Assembly (NCBI GenBank): GCA_949316495.1
Contig: OX439003.1
Location: 50,761,523-50,825,522, forward strand
Direction of reading: 5' to 3'
Origin: Amphiduros pacificus
Taxonomy: Eukaryota > Annelida > Polychaeta > Phyllodocida > Hesionidae
DNA length: 64,000 nt
Position numbers and translations under genes: made by a program. Position 1 is the stretch's first letter. Each line of letters starts with the position of its first letter. Shown here in pieces: positions 1 through 13,158 of the stretch. The notes below the pieces were generated by a model, which did not search any database, was not told where the DNA came from, and saw nothing but the letters and a program-made list of their open reading frames with translations.

Positions 1-2087
1 TTGATATTTCCTGGGCACATGTTGAAATTCCTTCTTACAAATCCCAGTACTTGATTTGCTTTGCAGACGATGTTGTTAATATGCTCATCCCATTTCATGT
101 CAGTTTGGAGTTCGACACCAAGATAGGGATGATGTTCAACATGTTGCAAGATGTGACCATTTAGTGTATATTTTCTTGAGTCAAGAGCTTGGCTTTTTTT
201 CTTGCTGCTCAGGGTGTAGCATTTCTGAGCATTGAAGTCCATTTGCCACTCATTTGACCATTCCTCCAGCATATTTAGGTCCTCTTGCAGTTTTGCTGCA
301 TCGTCATCACCTTCAACTATTCTATATAGAAGGCTGTCATCAGCAAAGAGCCTTATGTTTGAATGTTTTAGCTTCTCTCCAATGTCATTAATGTAGAGTA
401 GGAATAGTATTGGTCCAAGTACTGTACCCTGTGGCACACCAGATTTAACATGGACAGGGTCAGATTCATCACCGTCAATAACTACCCTCTGTTCACGGTT
501 CGTAAGCCAGTTTTTTATCCATGAGCCAACCTGCCCTGAGATTCCATAATGCTTGAGCTTGCGATTCAGCCGCTCGTGGCAGACTGTGTCAAAGGCTTTA
601 CTAAAATCGAGAATGAGCATGTCAACATTTTGTCCATCATTTCTAGCCTTGAGTATATCCTGTAAGGTTGTGATTAACTGAGTTTCACACGAGTGGCCTG
701 TCCTGAATCCATGCTGAAAATTTACCAGTATATTGTAAAGTTCACAGTGATTCATCATGTGTCTGACAATTATGTGCTCCAAGATCTTACAGGGGACAGA
801 TGTCAAAGAAAATGGCCTGTAGTTTGCGGCACAGCTTTTGTCTCCTTTTTTAAAGATTGCAACTATATTTGCTGTACGCCATGCTTTTGGAACTTCTCCT
901 TTATCAAGTGATTCTTGGAATATTTTTTGGAGGATTGGGGCTATTTCCTGTGAACATTCTTTCAAAACTCTTGTGGGTATCTGATCCGGGCCATTGGCTT
1001 TTTTGCAGTTTAGGTTAGAGAGCAGTTTTTCTACACCAGCAATTGTGATGGTAATTGGTTCTATTTGGGGAGAATTTGGATCACCTTTGTCAGGAATATT
1101 TTCCATGTTTTCAGTAGAGAAAACAGATTTGTACTGACGTGAAAGAACTTCTGCCTTGCCTTTACTGTCTTTCACTTCAATGCCATTTTCTGTTAGTGTT
1201 GGTACACCAACAGTATCTTTGCGCCTGGATCTAATATAGTTCCAGAACCTTTTTCCGATTGATGGTCTACTAAATTCAATGTCAGGTAAATCGAGCAGCC
1301 CAAGGACATATTCATTGTGGGATTCTTTCAACTTATGTTTTATGTGTTTCCTAAGGTTTCTGAATTTTCTACGGTCAGAATCCTTTTTAGTTCTTTCAGC
1401 CTTGTTGTATAATCTTTGTTTTCTTCTAATTTGTCTCTTAATTTCCTTTGTCATCCATGGCACATCCCATCTACCAGTTATTTTCTTCATAGGAATGTGT
1501 TTATTGATAGACTCCATAAGCTTAGCTGTGAACTTATTGTTCAGAGTTTCAGCTGGGAGACTTGAATCCTTAACTTCATCTTCAAAAAAGACATGCATGT
1601 CTTGTTTTATTGCATTCATGTCTCCTTTTTTGTACAGCAATACATTTCTTGGCTTTTTCTTTGCCAGTGTGGCTTTTGCATTGATTTCTGTTATCACCAC
1701 ATCATGGTCACTCATTCCTGGATGGACAGATACTTTATTTACTAGGCTAGGGTTTGTTGTACCAACCAGATCTAACCTATTTCCTCCCCTGGTTGGGTGC
1801 GGATTTACTTGTGTGAGACAATGTTCATTAAAAGTATCAATCATTGCTGTATTTAGGTCGATCCCATATGCAGGGCTCGGCTTATAGGACATGTTCTCCC
1901 ATGTGATATCTGGTACATTGAAATCCCCTGTTAGTAATATATTAGGGATGTTTGTGTCAGATTGAGGAATCTTTCCAAGAGATGTATTTAATTCATGGAC
2001 GTTAGATATATTTCTGTCTGTTGGCCTATAGTAACATCCTATGTACAGTGGTTTTGTTCCAGTTATGTTAAGTTTTCTCCATACAAA
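1..2087 (-). CDS. LINE ORF2 fragment: APE endonuclease C-terminal part plus reverse transcriptase, open to window edge
   Basis: Read on the minus strand with codons starting at 2087, this frame stays open for about 695 codons and leaves the window at position 1 without a stop. An in-frame TAG lies just upstream at 2088-2090. Seen directly: GDFN (residues about 54-57) and SDHD (about 126-129), typical of the catalytic half of an APE-type endonuclease. Then come GPDQIP (about 366-371), DFSKAFD (about 494-500), PQG (about 552-554) and the polymerase FADD box (about 581-584), with PYLGVELQTD shortly after. I checked the frame at nine landmarks and found no shift. The family is a Jockey/CR1-like non-LTR retrotransposon; the exact clade is an inference. 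The protein would nick target DNA and reverse-transcribe its own RNA. The endonuclease N-terminus is missing on the right, and the C-terminus lies outside the window. Confidence 0.9.
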
Positions 2088-2095
2088 CTAATAAA
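1..2095 (-). mobile_element. 5'-truncated LINE (Jockey/CR1-like), 3' end outside window
   Basis: Similarity to LINE protein stops abruptly near 2090-2095, in the middle of the endonuclease domain, and unrelated AT-rich DNA follows. This is the usual 5' truncation left by incomplete target-primed reverse transcription. Because the remaining frame is uninterrupted, the insertion is probably recent. The 3' UTR, tail and target-site duplication are not visible, so the insertion site cannot be defined. Confidence 0.85.
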
Positions 2096-3162
2096 GTTTC
2101 AGCATTCATCTTATTATCCTTCTCCTTTAATTATCATGTCTTAACTCATTTATATAATGACCCTGGGATATTGTCAGAATAAAAAAGCATTAAAAAGGTC
2201 AAGTTTTCTCTGGAATAACAAATTAAGATTGATTCAACCATGAAATGTCTGTGATTTTCGAATTGAGCACATATGCACGTTCTTTGCATTAATTGTGTAT
2301 TAAATTCCTTTTCAATTCATCTAATTCCATTGGTTATAAACAAATCTTGGAATAATAATTTTGCAATCAATTATTTTTAAATATTCAATTGATAGCATCT
2401 CAAATTTTGGTAAAAAGTTTGGATTGTGCCTGGTGTGGGTGGCAGATGGTGCTCAGGCAATTATAGATGTTGTTAAGTTAATTTACGATATTTGGATTGC
2501 ATGAAATTGTTTCCCAAGACAGATGTTAATATTTTTTAATTGTGCCCAATTGAATTCTATGCAAATAACTGAATCCAGGTGAACGCATCCATAATCCAAG
2601 GTATAGCTGGAGAGACGAGAAACATCACTCAGTATTGGATTTCAGTTAAAAGTAAAATATGTTCATTTCCCAATCAATTCACTATCATTTACCTATAGTG
2701 TGTATGCCAAAAATCTCCAATTAAGACCCAAAAAATGACTCAATGCCAAAAAGAGAGCATTGCCGAGAAAAATGACGGACATAGCTTTCAAAATTATCAA
2801 GCACAGATTAATGCTCAAGGGGAATTAAACTGTAAAATATTCACCGCAATTCATTATCCTCCAATATTCTCGTTTTTGTAACTTTTACGGTTAAGTTCAA
2901 ACCCAATTTTAATGAAGCATTCTCCTTGCTTGCCTTGATATGGAACAGATACACAAAATCGCAAAAAATATAATATCACAAGCGAATCGGTCATGGCAGG
3001 TGGCCGGATATTTGACAATTGCTGGATTTTACCCAGGAATGGAACCTGTGCCATCTGGAGCTGATGCGGACCCCACACTCCAGACATAACACGGGATCAG
3101 GGCTCTGGCTATAGCATATATACATGCAGCAGTTACATAGTTACATTGATTGACATCACCCT

Positions 3163-3220
3163 CCTCTTGCGGAGTAGGAACCAGCTCACAGTGTCGCCCT
3201 CTTGCGGGATAGGAACCAGC
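3163..3220. repeat. Two-copy direct repeat, 35-bp period
   Basis: CCTCTTGCGG-AGGAACCAGC occurs at 3163 and again at 3198 with small differences. The second copy overlaps a CTCF-like motif. Confidence 0.6.
3191..3208 (-). promoter_or_regulatory. CTCF-like motif
   Basis: The reverse strand reads CCCGCAAGAGGGCGACAC. It fits the vertebrate CTCF core (CC-N-C-N-AG-R-GGGC-R) with mismatches at flexible positions. That the host's CTCF binds this consensus is an assumption. Confidence 0.3.
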
Positions 3221-3578
3221 ACACACGTGTGACCACACGACGTCTTCACATATCAGTATCGACATAAACAATATATTCCTCATATCAATGTTTCTATTTA
3301 TCTTTTAATGCCGATTTTGAGACAATGCATTATTGCAATGCTGAGACACCAATCACGTGAAATCAAATCATTGTGATTTCATGATTTGCGGTGCGGGTTG
3401 GACGTGGATCAGTTGGGATGACGTCCTTTTCTAAAACTTAAGGTTATATATATTCCCGGGCGTGACAAAACTGACAACTGCCTCTGACTTGTTTATCACT
3501 TCAACAAGTTGTCAATTTTTATCAAATGCTGTGGTTTGTGTTATCAGTGATATCGATGTGATGATGCAAAATAAATCC

Positions 3579-3817
3579 ATGCCGAGATTGAATTCATGTT
3601 TGAATTTCTCATACGAGCTGAGGCTCGTGCGTAAAAGGTTAACCCGTTGTCCTTGTAAATCTGTGACCGGGTGGGTTGTCATGTCAAGGACCTGCGACAT
3701 GACAATTCATTGAGGCAGCACTATATCTGCAAAAAGTAGGTCTCGTCTTGAAATGACTAAAATAATTTTGAAAGTGACGTAAATCCCAAACAAACAAACA
3801 AACAAACAAACAAACAA
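3579..3817 (+). mobile_element. SINE family A, copy 1 (5' truncated, AAAC tail)
   Basis: Positions 3579-3780 align with 36541-36750: both share ATTGTCCTTGTA, GACTAAAATAAT-type and GAAAGTGACGT-type blocks in the same order. This copy lacks the tRNA-like head present in the 36.5-kb copy and ends in a run of AAAC units (about 3787-3817). Orientation is plus. Confidence 0.7.
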
Positions 3818-5937
3818 TGTCAGTGTCCTTGCGCTTATATGTTTTATGAAAAGTAGTTACATAATAAAAAAGTATTAGTTTAAGAGAACATGTTATCTAT
3901 ATCATAAAAAAGACATCTTGTTACAGGTAAAAGTAAAAAGATTAAGATGGAAAAACAGAGAGGAATCCGATACAACTGCTATGGAATAGAGACAAAGCAA
4001 TGTGAAGTTAAAGCACAGCTAACTTCACAAATGCAATTTTGCAATGATATCTTCTTCAATTTGACACAAGGAAATCAAGTTTTTTTCTACAATAGAAATG
4101 CGTTGAATGCCGTCAGATCTGTTTTCGAACGCAGAAAGTGTCCATCAACTTATATTGCTCAGGGCTACCAGTAATAATGGGACTGATACTTAAGTAAGGG
4201 TCGCAGCTTACATTGCAAGCAGTCCAAACAAGTTACCAATGAATTTGAAATAAAACCGCACTTTTATAAGGTGCCTCGGACAGGTGTTTAGCTATAGCTA
4301 TAGCTATACTGCTATTCTACGTGTGTCTGGAGGGATTTCTTTAGGGAATGACATTACCAGAGACGTAACACGTGAGAAACAACACAAAAGATCACACCTC
4401 GTAGAAAAACAGGTAAATGGGATGATACCACATATTCTGCATCTACCGCCCAGACTAACGCTCTCGTCTCGCTGTCTCGCAGAGTCACGTGGACTGTGTG
4501 GGAGAGAAGTTTTGTTTTGATACTTCTAGATTTCTTTAAAAAAATTGAAAGCATCTCTCTATAAATCCCACACGTGAACATCTACAGGTACATTTAACAT
4601 TCACCTCGTTATATGCCATACATACTGCCAATTATACATACATGAGAGAGACGGATCATTAGTTGTTTATTTTACATTTTAGTGAACATCATAATGGCCA
4701 AGTGTTTTATGCCACTTCACATTTTTCAAGTCTTGACTGGTAATTAAGTTTTTGTGCTGCTGAATAAATACTGAGCAACTAAAACCTACCTATACTGATT
4801 TGGATTGACTGAATCTGGCATGCAATAAATCAATAAAGCACCTTTCTTTTGAAAGGTTCTAATAAGGTCCAATATTTGTAAGACAATGTTCGCTTCAAAC
4901 TTTCTCCAGAAACTCGCCATATGTTACACAGCGTAATGTGAAGGACAGGCCGAGATGGCGTTATCGTGCACCTATACACATAATACCCAGATCGCACAGT
5001 TGGCACGTTTTCCCACACTCTCGCCCCAGGCTTTCCTTTATTCCTCTCAACACTCATCCAAATATCCCTCATTAAATTTTTCCAATTTAGCAACTTACTG
5101 TAAAGTAGATTGCCGGGCACGATTTTATATAATCCCCGACGTCCATATCTATGTTAGAATGGTTGGACATAAATGCACATCTATTTATCCTTTGGGAATA
5201 TAAATGTATTGCATTGACTGTAGAATGTTTGCAGAGCACATCATCTCCTCCACTCCGCAGTCCTCCGTTTCGTTTACCGACACTTTTATTGCCTACTTTA
5301 CCTTTGCTTCCTCAAAAGGAGGCAGAGTCTCTGCTCAAATTTAGATGTTTCGATTGGCTCAAAAAGACAGGTAATTAAGGAGAATCCAAGAAGATTGCTA
5401 CATCCAGCAGAAAATTTAGAACTGTTGAAGCAAGAACTTTTAACGTTAGATAATATTAATTGATAACTAATCGTGATTTTCCCCATGGCGGTTTGTCATT
5501 AGACAAATATTCCGCCAGATAAACTCTATTGCTGTATTCAAATAGCTTAATCTGGAGGATGCAGCGGATCTCATAGAGTGGAATTATCAGACAAGATTCA
5601 CTACTTTCCCCTTTGGCCAAAATCATAAGCTACACCCTGGATATGCTTTTGTTGAAATTCAGCTTTTGTTTAAATGGCAAATTTGACAGTCTTTTCTCTC
5701 ATCATCCAACTGTCACATTTATAAGCACGTTTAATAGCATCTCTGGTTTGATGTTTTAAAATTCAATACATTGATTTCCATTCTGGAATAATTATTTTGT
5801 TTGGATATTACACCCATTGTGACATAGACGTACATCTGTAATGCAAACCAGATATGTAGATACAATTGCAAATCTTATTTTTAATTAATTTAAGTTTGAT
5901 TAGATTTTGAATAACAATAACACCTACTAAGATCCTT
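3818..5937. other. Unique DNA, no gene seen
   Basis: There are short frames on both strands (for example 3947-4174 and 4284-4520) but none has a domain, a matching splice pattern or composition unlike the surroundings. Confidence 0.45.
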
Positions 5938-6290
5938 CACTGGGCTCCTTCACTATGCTCCTTCATAGAGCTCCTTAACCGAACTCCTTCACTGTGCTCC
6001 TTTATAGAGCTCCTTAACCGAACTCCTTCACTGTGCTCCTTCATAGAGCTCCTTAACCGAACTCCTTCACTATGCTACTTCATAGAGCTCCTTAACCGAA
6101 CTCCTTCACTATGCTACTTCATAGAGCTCCTTAACTAAGCTCCTTAACTGGCCTCATTCACCTTCACTGTGCTCCTTCCCTAGTCACCTTCACTGTGCTC
6201 CTTCCCTAGTCTCCTTCACTGTGCTCCTTTAATAAGGGCTTTATAGGGCTTCTTTGCTGGGCTCCCTTGCTGGGCTCCTTGGCTGAGCTT
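5938..6290. repeat. Minisatellite, 39-bp unit
   Basis: CTCCTTCACTGTGCTCCTTC followed by ATAGAGCTCCTTAACCGAA repeats about five times with high identity from about 5945 to 6140. It then decays into irregular CTCCTT-containing units up to about 6290. Confidence 0.9.
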
Positions 6291-7983
6291 TTGTTATGGG
6301 ATCATCTAATGGGGGTTTATTTTTTTCAACTTTCCATCTAGTTATGTACCTAAAACGTTACCTCGTGACACGGTTTGTTCATTGAAACAAACCTATACAA
6401 GTTAAAAACTTAATACGATAGATCGTGAATGATTTATATGAAATGTTATTATCTGAACTTAAATAATTTCTATTCTCTGCAGTTTACATAACGCCTAGTA
6501 ACAAAGGAAACGTAGTTTTAATTTGTTCTGAGATTGAATGAAGGCGTACATGTCGGCGAGTGCGAACATAGAGAAACTTGGTGTATCGTTCTTCTGAATA
6601 CAAGCAAAAGGTTTGAATTATATACACCTACACTACATGACGATTTCAAAAAGCTTTGCTTATTTGACTATGCTCATAATTAACAAACAATTTTTTCAAT
6701 AAAAAAGAAAGTTCATTGTTCCTACAATATATTTGCTATTTTGTTTTATTTGTCAGAAACCTGTTATTTTATCGAGAAAAGGTACGTTATTCCGTCATTT
6801 TACCGTGGCCTCCTATAAAGTGTAAAAGCATTGGTCTCAGTTGGGGAATTGATGGGCCTTTTTTGGGCTCTTACACCGTATAAATAAGCAAGTAGCCGAG
6901 GTAGGCATATTCTGAACAGTGTCTCCCGCATGACATAAGGAGCCTGGCCATTATTTGAAATTTAGTTTCTGCGGCGTTTACACCAATACTTCCAATCCAA
7001 ACATGAAGGATTCATCAAGGGGGAAACGTAATTTGATCAAGTGTCACTTTTGTTGTTGTTCACATCATTTTAAATACCATTAAAGCATGTCAAATCAACA
7101 TCGCCCCATTTCATCATTTCTATGGAATTATAACAAAGAATCTGGGATGAGCACAGCAAACAGGATTTTGAATATAAGTATTTAAAAATGTTATTTGATA
7201 TAAAAAAAGAACCCGTTATTGGCTCAATTTGAATAATATGTTCTTGCTCAAGTATTTAACCAGGCTTCACAATGGTGTTAAATTGTATTATCCGTTTAAG
7301 GTTTCAAAAGGGAAAACAGTAAATCTGTAAATGGTAATAAAGAGTCGGAACAATGGAGTTAATCTGCACTGTACGATTTATTGGCATAAATGAAAATCTA
7401 CAGAACCACTAAATACATTTACCAACTATAAACATAATCTTTAATCCAAACACTTGACCTATTATTTGGGAAGTCAAACCATTCTGATCGTACACATGGA
7501 AGATGATTCCAAAGCTTCGATATCTCGAGGCGTAGTCACGTGAGCTGGCCTGATGACACGTGAGCCAGATTTATCCAACCAAATAAGCAACCATTTATCC
7601 TATATGTGGAAGGCAAAAAACCCTTCCGACACATCTCTGATATTCAAGATTATCAACAGATTCCTTTAGAGTTTGGTCAGATTTATTGTGACTTGAATTA
7701 CCATACTTTGAGGCAGGATGAAACATATCTTTCATAATGTATTCAATAACATTAAATATAAGGACATGATATCTAAATAGCGATATTTACATGAATCACA
7801 TTTATCTCACTACCATCAATGCTAAATGAATGGCTTTAAATTGCCGTCGTTTGTCGTATCACTGATGTTTAAGTGCAAATGCAAAGGAAACATTTTAAGC
7901 CATTCTTCGAAAAGAGAAGTGCCTTGAGTTCTGATGATAAGCTTCTTTCTGACCTCATATAGCTTACGCAGTGCTGAGAAGGT
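6291..7983. other. Unique AT-rich DNA, no gene seen
   Basis: No long frame, SINE-like promoter boxes or inverted repeats are recognisable here. Confidence 0.45.
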
Positions 7984-8390
7984 CTCTAGGTGGTTGGTCC
8001 ATATCATATCCATAACGAGGTGGTTGGTCCATATCATATACCATAACGAGGTGGTTGGTCCATATCATATACCATAACGAGGTGGTTGGTCCATATCCTA
8101 TCCATAACGAGGTGGTTGGTCCATATCCTATCCATAACGAGGTGGTTGGTCCATATCATATACCATAACGAGGTGGTTGGTCCATATCATATACCATAAC
8201 GAGGTGGTTGGTCCATATCATATCCATAACGAGGTGGTTGGTCCATATCATATACCATAACGAGGTGGTTGGTCCATATCATATACCATAACGAGGTGGT
8301 TGGTCCATATCATATACCATAACGAGGTGGTTGGTCCATATCATATATCATAACGAGGTGGTTGGTCCATATCATATCCATACCATGACG
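7984..8390. repeat. Minisatellite, 30-31-bp unit
   Basis: About 13 copies of GGTGGTTGGTCCATATCATA plus TACCATAACGA. Units alternate between 30 and 31 bp by presence or absence of one A, so no frame is preserved through the array. Confidence 0.95.
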
Positions 8391-11300
8391 GTGTTCTGTT
8401 CCGTGGCTTACAACTCAATGATGTATTCATTTTCAGACAACATTTATGCCGTTTTGCGAAGACAAAAAAAAAGATAAAAATCAGCACCTTTCTTTCAATT
8501 TGTGAGTATTTTTTCAATGTACGCAATGGACACTTTGTCATTTATCCAGGCAATTTTATCATCTATAACGCATTGTCTAAAGTCACATACTTTTCTTGTA
8601 TTACAATATTGTTTGCTTTATTATTATGGCTTCACAAAAGTGTACAACTCAAGCATATACCTCATCCTAACTGAACCACCGAAGACACAAGATCAATCTC
8701 TTCAGCGCAATCTGTTCGCCGCAGGTACAAAGGTGATAAACGTTCACGTGGACAGAGTGAACAAGAAGCCTATCAGAAAATACTGTGTGGTCTACATCAT
8801 TGCTAGTGATCTCCTGCACTCTTGATGGCACCAACTAATATCCGATCAGCCATATTGTTTGTCAGAACCCTTTCTTCAAAGCTCTATTCTTATTTAACAC
8901 TAATTGAGTAGCTGATGAATCTGTGCAAGATATAGGTAGATTTGCTTTCATCGTTGCTTTTATTTCAGACTATTCATTATCTTCTCCATCTAAAATGCAT
9001 ACGTTTTGTATACATTAGGCATTGTATAATTCTTTATAATGATTTTCTATTTGATGTTTAATTTATTTACTATCATGCGAAAGATTGGACGTGCGATTTG
9101 AATGAGAGTGGGTATGACTGCAGTGGCTTCTGTGGCATCCATTGTCCCGGGAGATGAGGTTTTATTCCTTTGAATGATTACACCTTATATGAAATCCTGG
9201 TAACACTTCAGATACACAATGAAAATGTACACGTCATAAAAGTCGTTAACCTTAAATTCTCCCATATATTTGCGTTTGATATTATTATCATTATTCATTG
9301 TTATGAATGGCAAAATAAAGCTTGCAATAATTATACGATTCTGTGACATGTAAATAGTTGTTTCGATCTGTAGGTATAGCTTAAAACATTTGAAACATAT
9401 TATTTGGAAATTACATATTATACATATATGATATATATGACAGTACTGCTTAATATGAGCTTATGCCATTCCCATATGAGTAAGCCATTAAGCAAATCCA
9501 CTTTTATTTTTTACGATCCAAGCTCTTGTTATGGATTAAAATAAAGTGATATTATCATATTTTGTTTATGATAACAACGTTGAATCCTATTGAACTAAGC
9601 AGAAGGTTATCTAACTTGAATGTGTTCGGAATCCCAAGGAGATGTGATTACCATTTGTAACTCGCTATTGTCTATTACCTGATGTATAGTATATGTGTGG
9701 AAATATAGATGTACGACTGATGCAGAGAATATACACTCGATGACTATAATACACCGTGGTGTATGACAGATCCACTGAAAATGATACTTCAAATGTAGAG
9801 CGTGATTTATTGCCTGGGATAATAATTACATAATTTATCATTGTGTTGCAAAATTATTAGCCCATCAAATTGAACAAAATTGGCCGTTGCATTTTAATTA
9901 TACAATAGATCACAGGGGAATTATCATACAAATTGTATTGTGAGGTGAAAACATGAGGAATGTGTTTGCCAAGAAATCAATTAAATTTAAATCTATCACT
10001 ATTTAATTGCAACATTTAGACTAGTTAATAAACTTGTAAATGCGTTTTAGAGAAATCGTGACGTGGGGTAATTATTGCTAATGACGTGATGTTTGTGTGT
10101 TGTAGACTCGGATCTCGGAGGTGAGAACTAAGCACATCCTGTACACCCCTCTCTCCCTCTACAACCTGGAAATTATCTTGTTCATTTGAAAAGTCAACAC
10201 TTCTTGCAGTGATTAATGGCTAATCATACATACAAGGACAATTTGTGTTAGTCAAGTTAAAAGTACAGTTATATCTTCATTTAAATTGTGTATATTGGGT
10301 CCATAAAACAACATTAATTTGGTCAGTAATATTGATATAAAGCATATTAGAAGATGAAATGCTTGCCGGAGCTGGAATAGATTAATCTCTGACTTTTTGA
10401 TGTGATATCATTATGGGCTACAACTCTCCTTATGTGGTATACATCTGTGAATGACTCCATGCCTACAGCGCATCCATCCGGACGCATTATTTTGCTTATT
10501 GTTGAAATGACTGGATGATATTTTGTAATATTTTATGTGAAAGTCTATTGTAAATACTCTACAGCATGTGTCATCAGGTTATACCTATACTAGTGTTTCT
10601 AACTTCATGTGATGAAGAGGTTGCTAACGTAACGTTACGCCAAAATCCTCCACAAATCATTATAAACAATATGACCAACAATAGTAGATTTATGTCACCT
10701 TGAAAGGGCGTGTAAAAAGTGTATTTTTTTGACAAATCTATGTACGTAGCATGCAAACACAGAAAATAAAATGCTTATAACGATGCATGCATAATCTATG
10801 ATAAAGCAATCACATGATGACATCATGAAAACGGATCAATATGGCGGAAACAAGGGCAGCTCTACAATAGGAAAGGTAAATTATCAAATAGATGCTATGC
10901 ATATTGAAACTAAAAGGATATAAGCTATGTTTGTATCAGATATGACTAGAATTAAACCCCTTTCATAATGGTAGGGGCCATTGATTTAGTAATATATTTG
11001 AAAATATCACTTAGAGTATGTCATCTGAAGAGAGTGTTCAACTGCCTTTGTAACATTGGGAAGTTGTCAGTTTTAGACATTAAAGAATTTGTCGTTTGCA
11101 ATGCATATGATGATTTTTCTACTTTGTTTCAGCAATTGTGATGACAATGTATAAAATAGATTTAATAATAAATTATAAAACCCCAGTCATGAATATTTAC
11201 ACGTGTTTATTTCAATATTTAAATTTTTGTTGTGATAAATTTCAAAATTATTCACTTGATACGGTCATTTAATGTTATATGAAATGTGATTCAGATATCT

Positions 11301-11612
11301 CTTTAAGGCATTTAGCTAATGTTTATTCACAAGGGAATAATTATTCCGCCAAATATCTTGAAATTACATTTTGGCATCCATTGAAATAATCAAGCCACAA
11401 TGATTAACTATCGAACATAACGATGTATCTTATGCAAAATGTCTCTTAATATGAATCTGATTACATTTCATTTGAGGAAATCGTTGGAACAGTATATTGC
11501 TTAGAAATCATATACCTTCGCTAATATGTTTACTTGGAGATGTGAAAATAAACAAGACAAAATCTCCAGAAGTAATGATAATACTTAGTACATTTTGGTC
11601 CTTCATTGTGAT
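8391..11612. other. Mostly unique AT-rich DNA with two weak exon-like signals
   Basis: A 107-codon frame (8502-8825, +) has a somewhat GC-richer 3' half (8690-8825) but no domain and no good splice context. At 10106-10189 a 27-codon frame follows a TTGTAG acceptor-like site. At 10841 ATGGCGGAAAC lies in a YY1-like context, and a GTAAAT donor-like site follows. None is strong enough to annotate as a gene. Confidence 0.35.
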
Positions 11613-11879
11613 GCAAGGATTGTGTTTGAAGCAGGATTGTGTTTGAAGCAGGATTGTGTTTGAAGCAGGATTGTGTTTGAAGCAGGATTGTGTTTGAAAC
11701 AGGATTATGTTTGAAACAGGATTGTGTTTGAAACAGGATTGTGTTTGAAGCAGGATTGTGTTTGAAACAGGATTGTGTTTGAAACAGGATTGTGTTTGAA
11801 GCAGGATTGTGTTTGAAGCAGGATTGTGTTTGAAACAGGATTGTGTTTGAGGCAGGATTGTGTGTGAAACAGGATTGTG
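11613..11879. repeat. Minisatellite, 17-bp unit
   Basis: About 15 copies of AGGATTGTGTTTGAAGC or the AAAC-ending variant. The 17-bp unit cycles through three frames, so the three overlapping minus-strand frames here (SCFKHNP-type) are by-products. Confidence 0.95.
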
Positions 11880-12091
11880 CAAAATCTGCCATTAATCATG
11901 ATACATCTTATGAAACAAGAAATATTTTGACCGATCACAATCCATAAAATACAATGGAAATAAAATGATTTAAGGAATGTTTTCAACTATATTTTCATAA
12001 ATTGACCTGTTAATGATATAACTTGCTTAAAAGATCGCCCCATCATGGACGGCGACAAATCTTCGAATCAAGGATTTCAACATTTGAGCTT

Positions 12092-12114
12092 CCTTTTCAA
12101 TTATTGTAATAATT

Positions 12115-12208
<94 letters not shown>

Positions 12209-12675
12209 AGAGATTGTATCAGATATGGGGCTTTTACCAATCTCAGACCTGTCTTGTGGGGCATTGACGTACTGTGAGGCATATAAAATACCTCACTCTT
12301 CATAGTGCAGCTGCTTAGTCACAGTTACATAAGTAACCTGTACAAGGCCTTTTTGAACAAACATGTCTGAGAAGCATATTTATACAACCAGGCCATAACT
12401 ATATAAATCACTGCCATCTAGTGTCACAGTTAGTAATAAGTGCCCTGGTGGTGGATAATGGCATTAGCGCCATTGATATGAACGTTAGATTTGTGGGGTA
12501 TGTAAAATAAATTCATTATTAACACCAGATGGCACTCTCCTGTTACACACATTAAGGTATGAGATGGTATCCCATAATGAGGTCTGACAAAGATACTTCC
12601 AGTACCTCATATCTGTACCAGCTTCTATATATATATATATATATATATGTATAATTATTACAATAATTGAAAAGG
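12092..12675. mobile_element. Inverted-repeat element with (AT)n inside each arm
   Basis: The left arm 12092-12120 (CCTTTTCAATTATTGTAATA...) and the right arm 12647-12675 are perfect 29-bp reverse complements. On both sides the arm continues into (AT)n. Weaker inverted similarity goes on inward, with CAGATATG and CAGACCT blocks present on both arms. The 584-bp layout resembles a fold-back or MITE-like element. No transposase frame is seen. Confidence 0.55.
12119..12205. repeat. (AT)n microsatellite
   Basis: Pure AT dinucleotide run inside the left arm of the inverted-repeat element. Confidence 0.97.
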
Positions 12676-12676
12676 T

Positions 12677-12889
<213 letters not shown>

Positions 12890-13158
12890 AAGGGACTTGT
12901 CAAAATTCAACAAAACCAACAATTTTAAACATAAACAACCCTATCACCACGGGCTTCATTTATAAGCCATTTCCTGGACAATTTCCTGGATTAGGCGAAT
13001 ATACCTAGTATTGAAATACTAATTTATACCATGAACCAAACAGATTGAGTTACCCTAAAGTTTTCAATCATAGTAATAATCCATTGCCCATTTTATGTCA
13101 GATGTATGTTGATATACAATATCTTAAAGTAAATAGTTAGGGATGTTATTAACTGTCA

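Larger units (their letters stand above)
2096..3578. other. Unique AT-rich DNA, no gene seen
   Basis: There is no convincing open frame. Short minus-strand frames at 2854-3283 have no recognisable domain. The only structure is the small direct repeat and CTCF-like motif near 3160-3220. Confidence 0.5.

Noticed and set aside
1279-1887. 202-codon plus-strand frame
   Set aside because: Antisense shadow of the LINE endonuclease/RT frame, whose minus-strand motifs are unambiguous.
8502-8825. 107-codon plus-strand frame
   Set aside because: No domain and no splice support. The antisense strand is also partly open, so chance is likely.
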